From Stercorarius parasiticus (taxonomy: Eukaryota > Chordata > Aves > Charadriiformes > Stercorariidae), in the NCBI GenBank assembly GCA_013396915.1, contig VWZL01002032.1, positions 512,878 through 576,877 on the forward strand: a stretch of 64,000 nucleotides of DNA, given 5' to 3'. Each line of letters begins with the position of its first letter. The first letter of the stretch is position 1. Of this stretch, positions 10,765 to 23,883 are shown in pieces. Below the pieces are notes generated by a model, which did not search any database, had not been told where the DNA came from, and saw nothing but the letters and a program-made list of their open reading frames with translations. The translations under genes were made by a program, and so were the position numbers.

Positions 10765-13700
10765 AATAACAGAAAAACGTAACAAATTGAAAAAATCATA
10801 AATTTTCCAGAAATATTGCAGAAAACTTGCAGTCTGAGCAGTGGTAGACACTTTGCCCAGCTTAGAGTCTGAACTCGACCAGTTTCAGAATCATTTTGAT
10901 TTTGAAAAAAATGCAGGTCATGTCTCTAAGTTACCGCTCTTTAATAAGTTTGGGATTTTTTAAGCCATGAGACACGACATGAATTTTTCCTGCGAGTTAA
11001 ATGTTTTCACTTAGAATATATTGGCCTACCTAACATAAATAAAAAAGCCAGAAAAAGATACGAGCACACTAATTGCTGTTATGTAGGATTACTTTTCAGG
11101 GATGTCATCATTTGAGCTGGTATGAGAGGAGGGTGGTCCGAGGTAGGGTACCACAAGCTCAACTCCAGCATTTGGAGGAGCCAAAATAAAGCTTCCTTTC
11201 CAGGTAAGTGTAACGTTAACATTTTCCTGAAAAGGACTTTGTATGTCAACGAAGTATCTGCAATGTCTGAGACCCAGACTTGGACTGACACTTTCCTTCG
11301 TTGGTATTCAGAATTTACGCTAGGCTAGATTAGTATCCATAATCACTGATTCTGAGTAGACAAAGGTAAGGAACACACTTCTGGGGTACAAGGATGAGCT
11401 GTTACTTGCAGCAGGCCTGACGTAAAATGGACCCCTCCTCTCTTTTCTGATAGTGTACTCTTTGGTGACGTACTTTAGTCAGTGATAATCAGTGCACCTA
11501 TGTGAGTAATTCTGTAGTTTGTCAAACCTGTTAGTCCAGATCTTTGCCCGCTTTAGACATCCTTTCATCAGCCGGTCCCTGCTTTTGGTAGTTAATTTTT
11601 TTGTTGAAAAGTATTTTTGTTTTCTTCTAAAAGGAAACACCAAAAAGAGTAAAAAGACTGATTTAGTGAGAAATAAGGATCTCAGCCTGACTTTGTCTCC
11701 TGTTTTCCAGCCAACTATTGGTGATCTCATGGAAGTAGATGTTATCTTAAAGGGTAACAGATAGCCTGTGAGTATCAACCTACGGAAGAGCAGTCTGTTG
11801 AAGGAACCAGGCAAAAAGTCACAGGTGAAACCTGTGTTCATTACTTACAGTGTTTAAAAACTGAGGGAGAGGCAGGGAGGTTTGAAACAAGTTGGCTAGG
11901 GAGGGAGAGAGGAGTGCAAGGAAGAGTTCAGTTTGAACGATGTCAGATACTGTCAGAATTAATAAAGTACTTTATCAGAAGTATACAGGGTAGCATCTAG
12001 CATGCTTTGAATTGCAAACTGACATATGAATATTGCCAGCTATTTTGCCACTCTGTAGCCCCTGCATCCCTTAATTGTTCGAACGCCTTCCCCGCTTTCC
12101 TGATGCTTAGGGAAGGATGGCCTGTCTTCTGCAGAAGGAAAGCAGAAATTGTACACCTCGCTTAAGCTCCCAGGGGCATTTCACTAAAACGAAGTGTGGG
12201 GTGGGGGGGGAATGATTCCATCTTGTTCATGATGGTCATGCCCGTTTATTTTCTCTCACCTCTTGAAATGTTCAGTCTAGGGAGTATGAGAGAGTGATGA
12301 AATGCCAGAGGAGTGGAGGTTAGCTGGTTAAATATGCCAGGGGAAAACTGATGTGAGATCGTAGGAACTTTTCACAATTAATTCCTTAAATAGAGTTAGG
12401 GCTAAGCAGGAAAAGAAGTGATGATAATTAAAGGAAGTAAAGAATTTGGAAGGTCACATCATCAAGTGTCAGTAGCCCTTTCAAGTTCAGCGCATTTTTG
12501 GCTGATGATTACCTGCAGGGCACACATGCACTGTCTCACCTCTGTCTTGCTGATGAACTGGAGGGCAGAGAGTGTACCTGCTATGCACGTTTCAAAGCAA
12601 AGCTGCTTCTGATCATAGCCGCCGAGCTCTAACCACAGAGCTAGCTGTAGTTTCAAAGTATTACCTGTTAATTTGAAAGAACTTAGATATAGAAAACTTG
12701 GGTTTGACCCCAAGTGATCTGCTCACACAGAGCAATCCTTCCAGTAAACAGCAAGCTCTCTTCACCACCTGTGAATAAGTCAGTCACAGACAGTGATAGA
12801 CACACATCAGAAAAATGTCATAGACAGGAAAAACGCCTATTTGCAGCTCCTAAATCTCCCATACCTTCAAAGATAGGAATGACAGTCTATAAGATGGTAT
12901 CTCAAGGGAATTGCAGGCAGTTTGTGCCAGCAGATTAGAGGATCCCTTGAGTGCCACTTCAGGTGTCTTACTTTTGGGACTTTCAATCTTAATTCTGGAC
13001 AAAATCAACATCTGACCAGTTGAAGTGGTTTGAGCAATAGGCTCCTCTAAAAGGAATTTCCTGGTCCTGAACCAGTTCCACTGTGACTTCAATGTGATTT
13101 TGCAGAGCTGGATCTTGACCCTAAAACCTGGCCCAAAGAAGTTTGAACAGAAACAAATGGCCAGGCACTTCACAGGGTCCTGTTTGAGCAAGCTCCATCC
13201 CAAGAGCACCAGTGACTTGAAGGTCTAGCTTGAGTTGCAAATCCCAGTGCAACATCAGCATATGCATTGATTGCCACAGCATGAACCAGGGTAAATGGGG
13301 CAACTGTAGGGGGAAAAAACCCACTCCCAGAAAGCTGTCAAGCATTGAAGCCAGTGGCACTAGCCAGCTTTGCAGCCTGGGCATCTTTCTCATCCTGATA
13401 ATGTCAAGCTACTCTCTCTGCCTGCCTCTGTCTCCTTGGGACACTGTTACAGAGGACTTGGATGTGGACTAAGTCTTGAAGAAATGCACAAGTTAGAGTC
13501 TGAGATGCCCTGTCTCTGTGCTAAGTTTGCAACCTGTCATCTACCCTCTTTCTAAAGCACCTCACCCACTTGGCCTCTACAAATACAAGGAGCTGATTTC
13601 TGGTAATGTTCCTTGAGCCTTGGCTGAAAGGCATGAAGAAAGGCAGTACAGGAGCCACAGAACTCCATGTCTATGTCGAAGGCACGTGCTCGAGCAGAGA

Positions 13701-14476
13701 GAAGGTAGACTCTGTGTCTTGGGGAACTCCAGTCATCATTGCATTATATTTTTCCTCTTTTTCTACTGTAGATAGTTGCAGTAGCTGCTGTAAAGGTGTA
13801 ATGACCCCCAGAGCTTGATGTATCTTGCAACTCTGAACCCTGCTTGCTGGCCTGTAGTCATCTCATAACTAGTGGGTATTTAAAGGCATAATGGAAACTG
13901 GTTGCTTGGCGACTCCAGATCATGCAGTAATATCAAGGCACCATCTCATTATGCTTATAATGATAATAGTGCAAAACAATGAGCACGATTTGCCCTGAAC
14001 TTGCTGCATTTGTTTGTGGAGCTTTGTTTGTGGAGCGCGCTTTACAAAATCTGAAGGCAGACTGAAAAGTGTTATTTAGAGACGTCTGACAGTGTTAGGA
14101 GCACAAATGGTCTGAAGTTGATAGAAATAGTGTGCCCTTATTCCTCACAGCTGTGGGCATGATACCCATTGCCTATCCCCCACCCCGTTCCAGCAGCGAT
14201 AACAGCTTCATTTTGCAACAGATCGATAGTTTCTCGCCACTGGTTTGCCACCCTTCCAGCTCTGCTGTAAATGCTGTGAACACCTCCTCCTTCCGTAGAA
14301 CTTTTTCCTACGTTATCTCCTCCTGGTTATTGAACGAGGACAAAGCTGCTGGGATTGGCCTATGAACAGTCATCCCTGGCTCTTAGAGTCCTGTGCTATT
14401 TGTGGTTGAGAAATCTGTTTACAACTGATAGCATCTCTCAACATGCTCCTCATCATCATGTGCATCTGAGTGCATT

Positions 14477-14493
14477 TGTGTGTGTGTGTGTGT
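14477..14493. repeat. TG dinucleotide microsatellite
   Basis: About eight uninterrupted TG units in intergenic DNA. Confidence 0.9.
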
Positions 14494-15734
14494 TCAAAGG
14501 CATAACAGAAACCGGTTGCTCGCAGCCTTCAAACTACAGATGCTATCAGGATTTAGCAAATGTAGGAGGATTCTGGAAAATAAGAGCAAAGTCAAGGAGA
14601 AAAAATGCAGGTTTTTAAGCAAGAGAGGAAGAGAGTATTGATCTTCTCGCTTATTTGCACTTCACGTATTTTCTTTGATATTTGAACCAATGGATTGTAG
14701 AAAGGAAAAGAGCAGGAAATGCCATACTGAGGTTTGTGCTGAAGATGGGTGATCTGACTATAAAATCGTTTAACTCTTGCAGCAGTCAATTGCAGAATTC
14801 ATCTAAACTAGTGTGTGCCTAAGTTGAGGGTGGGAGGTGTTGGAGGGAGGGGGTTATTTATCTTTTGCAGGAAGAATGTGCGTCTTATAGTCACAGTTCC
14901 CTACACAAGGAAACTGGTCTAGGTACTGGCAGGCTGTGTTTAACCTTGGCAGCAACGTTGTGAAAGGCACTACAGCTGACTGAATTCTACTGGTGTTCCA
15001 CTAATTATTAGGCCATAATTAGACCTAAAGGGATGTAGATGTGAAACCTATGTTTGGGAGAAGTTACGCTTGTTTTAAGAATATTAAAAACATTGGAATA
15101 GTCTAATAGTATTCCACAATAAAGAAATAAATAGGGATGATTTAAAGAATTAATTTGTCTTCCAAAAAAAACAAAAAAAAGCAGTAGATAAAAATCTGTG
15201 AAACAATATAAAAGGAAATTAATAACTGCAAGCTGAAGCACTGAAGACTTATCATAGACTAAGGCTTGGTTAAATCATAGAAATCTGAATTACATTAAAT
15301 TGTTGCTCGAAAAGCAGACAGGAACTGAAAGCTGTGACTTCCATTGTTTGGTGCTGCTTAATATATCATTCAAGAAATGAACTGGTCAAAACTACTTGGT
15401 TCAGTAAAAATCTGAAAAAAAGACCTGAGATGTAGCAAATGAATTTTACCACAATGAGGGCTGAATAAACAGTGACACATTTGATTTTTGTAGGAGGGAG
15501 GAGGCTTTAGGAAAGTATTGTCCGTTTCTTGTATCAGAAGTGGCCTTGGGGGAGAAGAAGTGAGCCACCGGCTCTTCTGTGTCAGGGATGACGCGGATGT
15601 GGACGTAGTTTGCACAAAGGTTTCTCAAGTCAGGCTCTTTGCATTTTCAGGCACATTGTAATTCCCGGGAGACTGCTATTATCGATGTTGTAATTGTGGG
15701 GTTTTTCATTCCATTCTTTTTAGAAAGGATATTT

Positions 15735-15752
15735 AAAAAAAAAAAAAAAAAA
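15735..15752. repeat. A homopolymer tract
   Basis: An 18-base uninterrupted A run after aggatattt, with no retroposed gene body upstream of it. Confidence 0.9.
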
Positions 15753-17589
15753 CAGCTGAAAGGAAAGGTACCAGAGTCCCGCTTTTTTCTATACGTGCTC
15801 ACAAGCCTATCCACAAAGTGGGACATTCATGTCTGTACTATTTTCTTTATAAATAGTTCTAACATTGTCTGAGAGGCTCTCCTGACCATTGAGCTGCAGG
15901 TTAAAACACATGGTTGTAATTTTGACTCTTTTGCTAAACTTGAAGCACTGTGCTGCCAGGTGTGCGGGCAAGGCGCAAAAAAAAGTCCTGGAATACGGCA
16001 TGATGCTGTAGTATTTTGGTTGAGACAGAGACAAAGAAGACATTTTGGAGCTGAAGTTTCTTTTCCTATTTTCAGATTTAACATAAGCAAAAAATAATCC
16101 TGCAAAGGCAGACTGGAACTCAAACTTTTCTGCTTTTGTTAAGGATGCCTAAACTTTTAAGCTTTTATGTGGCCTACTGTGACCCGCACTGCAAAGTGGG
16201 TAGCACTTTTTGCTTACCTCTGTGGTGTAACATACTTGTTTCACCTTTCCATGGACAACACACGTTCTCAAGAGGTGAGTGGAAAATAAAAAAGACATCT
16301 GAGAAGACACAAGCATTTCTGTCTTAGAAAGGAGCGCTCAGTCTTTGTTCGTAGAGGAGCTAAACATCCTACAGTCCCAAGCATGTGTTGCAAAATACGT
16401 CTAAAAAAAACCATCCTGACAGCACAACCTTTCCTCACGTGCACATTTTTCAGCTGTTTAAAATGGTAATGTACTGGAGTGGTGCGCAAATGTGTAGGAA
16501 TGGAAAACAACGGGAGCTAAATTTTATATTCCCTGTATGCCTGCAGAAATGAAGACATTAGCAGAGTGACACCTAAATACTGCAATATACAGATCTCAGA
16601 GGGGCTTGAGAGCTAGTTAGCCTTGCTTCTGCTGAGATAAGTGCCAAATGTTATTATTTTGATGGTCAGTTTTCCTGAAGGCTTCCTGAACATTTTTACA
16701 CTTGAGCCTCTTTGTCTGCAGGATGCCATGGTGAATGGTAGTAATTGCAGCCTGGCCGGGCATGAGAAAAACCGTGCAGCATCCTTCCGCAGGCACTCTT
16801 TCTCTGGGAGCATGCTGATGAGTGTTACATGGTTGGATTTTCTTCTCCTCTTCACTGCCTGAGTGGTACAGACAAGCAGTGTAATGCAGAGGAAAGAGAC
16901 TTTTCCAGCCTAAGAAACACCTGCTTCACGGGGCTTCTAATGTGGCAGGATCTGGATGAAAAAAAACCACCACAAACAAACAAGTAAAAAAAAACACCTA
17001 TAAATCATCATTTAATTTTGAAGAATAAGCATGGCCACAGGCTTTTAAAGGGGATGGGTGCCCCACTGACTGCAAACACCAAGGTTTAGCCCATGAAGAA
17101 GCTGTTGTCATCGTATAACAAGGGGATTGCCTTAATTAACAGGAAAGTAAAAGCAGTGAGATGTGTTCTTCAACGATGCCTTAGCTATGTCATACCTTTC
17201 TAATTAGTTAAATAGAATAAAATACACTGGAACAAGACATGCATCACTTACATGTTAGGAAAGAGAGAAAGCAAGGGTGTGGGAGGAGCCCAACGTATAC
17301 GGCTGTGTGCATATGGGCCCTCTCAAGGGAGCAGGCAGCTGCTCTGCAAGGCACCATGTATGTAGTGAGGAAAGTGAGAGTGATGGGACCAGTAAAGGTG
17401 ACCCAGGAGTTTCAGCTGCAAGAGCTCTGTCCCTGCTGTATGATTTCTCAAATTACTTCAGCCAACAGATGTCAGAAATCAGGAATGAAGCCGGAGTCCC
17501 AGCTGGCTCCTGGCTGTGGAAATGTGCCCAGTGCCTGGCTGCAGAGGCTCTTTTCCTGGTGGGTTCCTCCTCTGGGGAGGAGGTCTGAG

Positions 17590-18904
17590 GTGCAGGGGGT
17601 TGTTGTGACCCAAGTGCAGGATGCGGCACTTGGCCTTGTTGAACCTCATACCATTGGCCTCGGCCCATCGATCCAACCTGTCCAGGTCCCTCTGTAGAGC
17701 CTTCCTACCCTCAAACAGATCAACACTCCCACCCAACTTGGTGTCGTCTGCGAACTTACTGAGGGTGCACTCAATCCCCTCATCCAGATCATTGGTAAAG
17801 ATACTATAAAGAACTGGCCCTAATAACGAGCCCTGGGGAACACCACTCGTGACTGGCCACCAACTGGATTTAATATTTACCACCACGCTCTGGGCCCAGC
17901 CCTACAGCGAGTTTTTTACCCAGTGAAGAGTACTCCCATCCAAGCCATTGGCACACAGTTTCTCCAGGAAAATGCTGTGGGAAACCTTATCAAAGGCTTT
18001 ACTGAAGTCCAGGTAGACAACATACACAGCCTTTCCCTCATCCACCAAGCGGGTCACTTTTTGTCACAGAAGGAGATCAGGTTTGTCAAGCAGGACCTGC
18101 CTTTCATCGACCCATGCTGACTGGGCCTGATCACCTGGGTATCTTTCATGTGCCGCGTAACGGCAACCAGGATGATCTCTTCCATAACCTTCCCAGGTAC
18201 CACAGTCAGACTGACAGGCCTGTAGTTCCCCGGATCCTCCTTCAGGCCCTTCTTGTGGATGGGCGCCACATTTACTAGACGCTGGTCAACCAGGACCTCC
18301 CCAGTTTGCCAGGACTGCTGGTAAATGATGGAAAGCGGCTCAGTGAGCACTTCTGCCACATCCCTCAGTACTCTCAGGAACAACCGCTTCTACTACTAAA
18401 GACTGAGGCGAAGAAGGCATTAAGTACCTCAGCCTTCTCCTCAGCCTTTGTCACCATGTTACCGTTCCTACCTAATAAAAGATGGGGATTCTCCTTAGTC
18501 CTCCTTTTATTACTAATATATTTATAGAAATGCTTTTTATTGTTTTTAACATCCAAAGCCAGGTTAAGTTCTAGTTGGGCTTTGGCCCTTCTAATTTTCT
18601 CCCTACACAGCCTTACAACATCTTTGTAGTTTTCCTGGGTGGCCTGCCCCTTCTTTCAAAGGCCATAAACTCTCCTTTTTTTTACCTGAGTTGTAACTGT
18701 TATCTCTCAGTTCAGCCAGGACAGTCTTTTTTCCCCACCACTTGCTTTTTGGCACATGGGGACGGCCTTCTCCTGTGCCTTTAAGGCTTCCTTCTTGAAA
18801 AATGTCCAGCCTTCTTGGACACCTTTGCCCTTCAAGACTGCCTCCCAAGGGACTCTGTCAAGCAAGTTCCTAAAAAGACAAAAGGCTGCCCTCCAGAAGT
18901 CCAA
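17590..18904 (-). pseudogene. CR1 ORF2 C-part: reverse transcriptase remnant, 3' part missing
   Basis: Three minus-strand frames cover the RT. The first (18374-18556) has NKKHFYKYISNKRRTKENPH. The second (18054-18383) has IHKKGLKEDPGNYRPVSLT and GSMKGRSCLTNLISF. Motif A reads VVYLDFSKAFD at about 17990-18022 but lies between the open frames. The third frame (17479-17886) has [14 protein letters not shown] and the catalytic FADD box at about 17743-17754, then [20 protein letters not shown]. After GHNNP at about 17594 the protein no longer resembles CR1. Catalytic Asp residues are preserved, but at least two frameshifts and the missing thumb/C-terminal part make it non-functional. Confidence 0.92.
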
Positions 18905-19072
18905 GGTGGCAGTTCTGCTGCTTTGCTTCTCTAAGAATCAAAAACACTATCATTTTGTGATGTCTATGCCCAAAACGGCCTTCAACTATCACATCTCCCA
19001 CAAGTCCTTCTCTGCTTACAAACAACAGGTCCAGCAGGGCTCCTTCCCTAGTCGGCTCCCTCACCAGCTGTG

Positions 19073-19789
19073 TCAGGAAGTTATCCTCAACACACTCCAA
19101 AGCCTCCTAGACTGTTCCCTCTCAGCTGTATTGTATTCCCAGCAGATATCTGGTAGGTTGAAGTCTCCCATGAGGACAAGGGCTAGTGATCTTGATACTT
19201 CTCCCACCTGCTTGTAAAATATTTCACCTAGCTCTGCATCCTGGTTGGGTGGTCTATAACAGACTCCTACCATGATATCTGCCTTGTTGGCCCTCCCCCT
19301 GATTCTTACCCATAAACACTCAACGCTGTTGTCACAATCGTTAAGTTCTTGACATTCATAACACTCCCGAACACACAGAGCCACCCCACCTCCTCTCTTT
19401 CCTTGCCTGTCCCATCTCAAGAGTTTGTAGCCATCTAATGCAGAACTCCAGTCTTGTGAGTCATCCCAACACGTTTCCGTGACGGTGACTACATCATAGT
19501 TTTCCTGCTGCACAATGGCTTCCAGCTCCTCGTGTTTGGTGCCCATGCTGCGTGCATTAGCGTAGAAGCACTTCAGTTGGGCTACTGGTCCTGACACCTT
19601 TTTGCTGGGAGAAGCCTTAATTTCTACCTGTCCATTCCCAGGCACAGCCATAGTTTCTAACCCATCAATGAACCTCGCGTCTCTGCTGCTGCATGAATCT
19701 CCATTCCCTGCCTTCACTGAGTCAGCAGACCAAGGGACCTCACTAGCATCCCATCCCACAGACATTGGCTCACCACTGCCTGGTTTCAT
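19073..19789 (-). pseudogene. CR1 ORF2 N-part: APE-type endonuclease remnant
   Basis: A 238-codon open frame contains the order expected of an APE endonuclease: FYANARSMG, TVTETCWDDS, a GKRGGGVALCVRE strand, VGVCYRPPN and MGDFNLPDICW. The catalytic Asn, Glu and the Asp/Asn of GDFN are present. The frame breaks near 19080. The last catalytic box, usually SDH, lies in another frame as GHRHHKM (within 18870-19100), so Ser and Asp are lost. In an active CR1 this enzyme nicks the target site. The first 70 codons or so precede the recognisable domain and look like the linker before ORF2. Confidence 0.9.
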
Positions 19790-19879
19790 CCCCTTCTCCC
19801 TTCAACGCTAGTTTAATGCCCATTCGATTTAATGCCCTGCGAGCTCCTGTGTGAATAGCCTTTTCCCCTTTGAGACAGG

Positions 19880-20957
19880 TGTACCCCATCTTTCTCCAGC
19901 AGGCCTGTCATGTAAACTAACCCGTGATCAAAGAAAACAAAGGCCTGCCACTGACACGGGGCTCAGAGCCAGGTATTGATCTGCTGTCTCTTCCTGTTGC
20001 TTCCCTCATCCTTCCCTGCAACTGGAATGACAGAGGAGAACACTACTTGCACTCCTGACCCCTTAACCAGTCGTCCCAAGGCCTGGAAGTCTCTCTTGAT
20101 CGCCCTTGGGTTTCTTACGATCAGTTCATCACTACCTGTCTGAAAAATTAGTAACGGGTAGTAATCTGAAGGGTTTACCAGGGAGGGAAGTTTTCTTTTT
20201 GTATCTTTAGCCCGGGGCCCAGGGAGGTAGCAGACTTCCCTGAGAAGTGGGTCTGGTCTGCATATTGGACCTTCCACTCCCTTCAGGATAGAGTCATCTG
20301 TGACAATGACCTGTCTTTTTTTCTTAACTGAAGACATTTTGATGCGGGGTGTAGTTTGACTTAACCTTGGCAACACCTCCGTGGACATTGAATCATCTTC
20401 CTTGTCATGATTGCGTTCCTCTTGCAGAGCATCATACCTATTTTTTAAGGGTACCTGGGAAGGTGGGGGAGTCACTGGGGAGACACACCTTCTTCGCCAG
20501 GCAGGAATATGTTCCCATAGCCCCCTATCCTCTAAGTTACCTTGTTCAGCTAGACAGAGAGAGGGCAGGGAATCCTCTGCATCATGTGGCCTTTCTGCCT
20601 GTGGGGCCTGGTTCAGGGAAGGCAGGCTGTGACTCCAGCAGTCTATCTCCCTCTCGCACTCCTTGATGATTCTCAACCTACTTACCTCCTCCTGGAGCTC
20701 CATCACTAGGCAGAGGAGTTCCTCTACCTGCACACATCTCCCCCAGGCGTGCTTGCTGCTGCCATAAGGGTAGGGCACACCCTGCAGCCTGACGCCTGGG
20801 TGGCAGCGTGCTCCCACCAGAGCTCCATCTGGGAAGCTGCCTCAGTCCTGCTGGGTTCAGAGCCTAGGGAGGCCAAGGCTTCCTGCCGGGTGGATATCGT
20901 GGCTCCCTTGTCAAGCTGGTACAGCCCTTCATAGTCAGTCATATGATTGGGAACCAT
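19880..20957 (-). pseudogene. CR1 ORF1 remnant (coiled-coil plus SGNH esterase-like)
   Basis: A start at 20957 opens a frame with MTDYEGLYQLDKG and ends near a frameshift; a second frame (20817 to 19963) continues with VQVEELLCLVMELQEEVSRL, a leucine-rich heptad-like stretch. An esterase-like part follows. The usual active-site GDSL-type block appears as VIVTDDSILKGVEGPICRPD (about 20262-20321), so the Gly before Asp-Ser is changed. The frame stops at 19963 after QQINTWL. The expected C-terminal block DGVHLSQRGK, which carries the catalytic His, is still readable beyond that stop at about 19870-19899. CR1 ORF1 is thought to bind RNA and assist retrotransposition; this copy is broken by at least one frameshift and one stop. 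Confidence 0.85.
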
Positions 20958-20960
20958 TGC

Positions 20961-21969
20961 TCAGTTCTACTCTGCACTTACAAATCCCAACAGTCCCCAA
21001 CTTTCTTTTGGAGTCTGCACAGGCTATTCGATTTCATGTTTCACAAGGTATCGAGTGAGGTTTCACATGGACAAAGTATGTAGCCTGTCTTGTCTTAACC
21101 ATTGAGATGACAGAATTAAGGTAATAATCACCTTACCATTTTTTCATTATAAGTTATGTACAGTGAAACATCACATAAAACCAAAGAGTTTTTATGTATA
21201 TATTCATGTCAGGAAAGAGAAGAACCTATGAGCCAACAGTCCCACTCAGCATCAGCACAGCACAGAAAATAGATGAAAAAAATCAATATAGGGACTACAT
21301 TCTCTCCATATAACTGATAGATATATACATCTACAGTTATTGAAATACCTACACATGTATGTAAATGCTATAGGTTATTGGTTTGATTCTTTGCAAAGAC
21401 CAAATATAATTTTGAGAGGATTTTACAGAATAGGGTTAAGTTTAAAGTGTCTTTAGGTCAATAAAAGTATCTTTCATTTCCTTTTCATCCCCTTCCTGAC
21501 AGCTTAGCCAAGACAACTTTTTTCCTTGAGGACTAGCTTTCACTTGGGAAAGTAGTGCTATTTTACTTGGTATTAGCTAACTCACGGTAAGAGGAAGTCA
21601 ACTGCAGAAGGCTAAATTCACACATTTTGTTTCTTCCACCATAATCTGTTTCACAAACCAAAATAAAGAACTTAAAGCATACAAAATACTAGGCATATTA
21701 AAGTGTAGAAAATGCTTAGGTGCTCAGGTGACTTCCCTGGTGTCATTAGGAATTCCAGAGACCGGACCTAACACATTGTCAGCTCGCCGTAGCTCATTGT
21801 CACTCTCTGATGATTTTTGGGAAAGGCGAAGAAACAGTTTTCACTTAGATGCACAGAAACAGACACATTCTGTTTCTGTAAAAAACAGTGTACCATTTTG
21901 CTGGCTACTGGAAAACAATAAGCAGAGAAGCATACTTTTAAAGCTTTGCAAAAGATAACTAATGAACCA
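20961..21969. other. SYNE1-ESR1 intergenic region, right part
   Basis: About 1 kb of AT-rich DNA lies between the 5' end of the long CR1 and the inferred ESR1 3' end. Nothing recognisable was seen. The first bases may still belong to the CR1 5' region. Confidence 0.5.
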
Positions 21970-21987
21970 AAGTGCTCTGGTTAATTC

Positions 21988-21993
21988 TTTATT
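21988..21993 (-). terminator. ESR1: Candidate ESR1 polyadenylation signal (AATAAA)
   Basis: On the minus strand AATAAA sits in ttgaaaataaagaattaacc and is followed by a G/T-rich stretch (ctttggttcattag). It would end a 3'UTR of about 5.0 kb, comparable with the long 3'UTR known for mammalian ESR1. An alternative AATAAA lies at 23822-23827, so shorter transcripts are possible. Confidence 0.5.
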
Positions 21994-23883
21994 TTCAACA
22001 TCAAATACATTGATAAAAATCTTGCACCAATCAGGTAGCCTACCAGATTTTTCATTTAGATTTTTTTAGAACTTTTTTTAGGTGCAAAACAAAGGGAAAA
22101 AAAAAACACCTCACCAAAACAAAGACATCAATAATTTTATATGCATCAGTGAAAGAACAGAATACTTCAACAAATACATTTTGGCAGCTGAGCCTATATC
22201 AAAGAAAGGACTTCCCATTGACAGACTACATAGTGCACACAAAAGCATGAGTTCTGTAGTATATACAATAAGGTGATACATAAAGTGGCTTGTTAATGCG
22301 AGCCTTGTGACCAGCAGTCTATGCCTTCATTTTCCGATGGGCACTTTCTGAAGAAACAGACTTCTAATTACAGGCACACAGGAGTACAGAGCATACTAAT
22401 TTGCAAGATGGCAGCATATACATTTTTTTTAATTTTTTTGTTTGCTTCTTTAGGCACATTTGAATGCAAAAGATTTTAGGTTTTTTAGTTTGGGTTTTTT
22501 TTTTTTTTTTTTTAACACAGTTCAAAACCAAAGACCCTTATGGGCAACAACCACTTTGAAAACAACTTTTGGGATATAAGGCTACCTACATTTGAAAGAT
22601 GAAAGGGAATCGGGACTAGAAATGGTAGGACATTAATATTAGGGAAATTTAATTTAAGATTCTCAGATCAATTTGGGATTGTTCTATAACCGCAGGTGAC
22701 AGCAAAGACTGTTTTGTATTACAATACCATCATTAACATGACCCTTCTTTTACACGTGTTGAATTTCTATCTGTAAAGCTATATTACAGTTGTAGATAGC
22801 GTTGAAAATAGCCATCTCTTTGTTGAAAGCAAGAAATGCACTTCACATACGTTCAGCTGAGGACACCTTATATACAAAATCCCATTAGCTTTAGGTTGGG
22901 CTGCGTTCTAATTTTAAAGCAGGATATTATATACACAAGAGAGGCTTGCTGTGTTCCTATCAAAGCCTGTGATAAGACCAACGCCCTAGTGAGGCAGAAT
23001 TTTTACTTTGCTGGTAGTTTGTTTCATTTTAAACACTTGGCACAACTCTTAAGGAATCAGCCGGCGTCAATCAGAATGGATGGAGGCTCTAACACAAACC
23101 CTGGCTTGGGTGAAGAGAGTCGTTTGGGTTTTCTTTTGTTCTCTTTTTTTACAATTCAAAAGTGGTAAATGTCAGGTACCAGTGACCTGCTGACAGTCCT
23201 TGCAATATCCTTGGGAGCTCCGTTCAGATATTTCTTTAATTATATTTTTAAATTATTAAACCCATCAGTGTACAGAAGGAGAAAAATCATCAGGAGATGT
23301 CACTGAAACGTAATAGTAAATTCACCACAAACACACACCAAGAAACTCTCATTAAATTATTTTACCCCAGTACAAATCCTACTGCCCCAACTGGGAGTTT
23401 TACCTGAGACAAAGTCTGCAACATCGAGACATGGCTCGAACCACTACAAACCAGAGTAGCTTTCACACACTGTTGGAAACCCAGACACCGCTAAGTGCTA
23501 CACATCACCCTATCTACCTCCTCTCCTGTCTCCCAAGCTTTTTGTAACAATTCAGTAACAACCATATTCTCAAGCGAAGCAAGTTCATCTGATGTATTTC
23601 TGTTTGGCTTGTGCTGGTATTACATTGCCCGTGTTTCTAGAGGGGTTTTTGGTTTTTTTGATTTTTTTTTTTTTTTTTTTTAAAAATCCACATATAAACA
23701 TTATAAAATAATTCTTTCATTAGCTGTCCAGAGACATCACTATGAAGGTTTTGGTAAAAGCATAATTAGCTGCCTTGAATAGTTTTCTTTCCTTTTTTTT
23801 TTTTTTTACATGCTATATATTTTTATTTAATATCCAGCACCAGGTATTCAGGTAGTACTGGTTTGTCAGCTGCAAATATAAAG

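Larger units (their letters stand above)
9891..17588. other. SYNE1-ESR1 intergenic region, left part
   Basis: No supported gene was found in this interval. It contains a short CR1 3' end (10541-10764), a TG microsatellite (14477-14493) and an A tract (15735-15752). Open frames of up to 157 codons on either strand lack family resemblance, splice context or codon conservation that I can see. Confidence 0.6.
17590..20960 (-). mobile_element. Long CR1 LINE, near full length but lacking its 3' end
   Basis: Read on the minus strand this is a CR1 non-LTR retrotransposon of about 3.4 kb. It holds, in order, ORF1 with a coiled-coil-like N-part and an SGNH-esterase-like C-part, then the APE endonuclease, then the reverse transcriptase through the FADD box and on to [13 protein letters not shown]. 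The similarity stops there, near 17590. The last 140 or so codons of the RT ORF and the 3'UTR with terminal repeats are missing, and the sequence below 17590 shows none of them. Frameshifts and stops split both ORFs, so it is inactive. CR1 copies are normally truncated at the 5' end, so loss of the 3' end points to later deletion or rearrangement. Confidence 0.93.

Noticed and set aside
17239..17697. 152-codon plus-strand open frame
   Set aside because: It runs across the broken CR1 edge, part antisense to RT, and shows no recognisable protein.
18756..19217. 153-codon plus-strand open frame
   Set aside because: It is antisense to the CR1 endonuclease/RT region and is explained as a shadow of that element.
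15735..23808. A and T tracts as tails of processed pseudogenes
   Set aside because: No gene-like sequence or target-site duplication precedes the tracts at 15735, 22498, 23661 or 23796.
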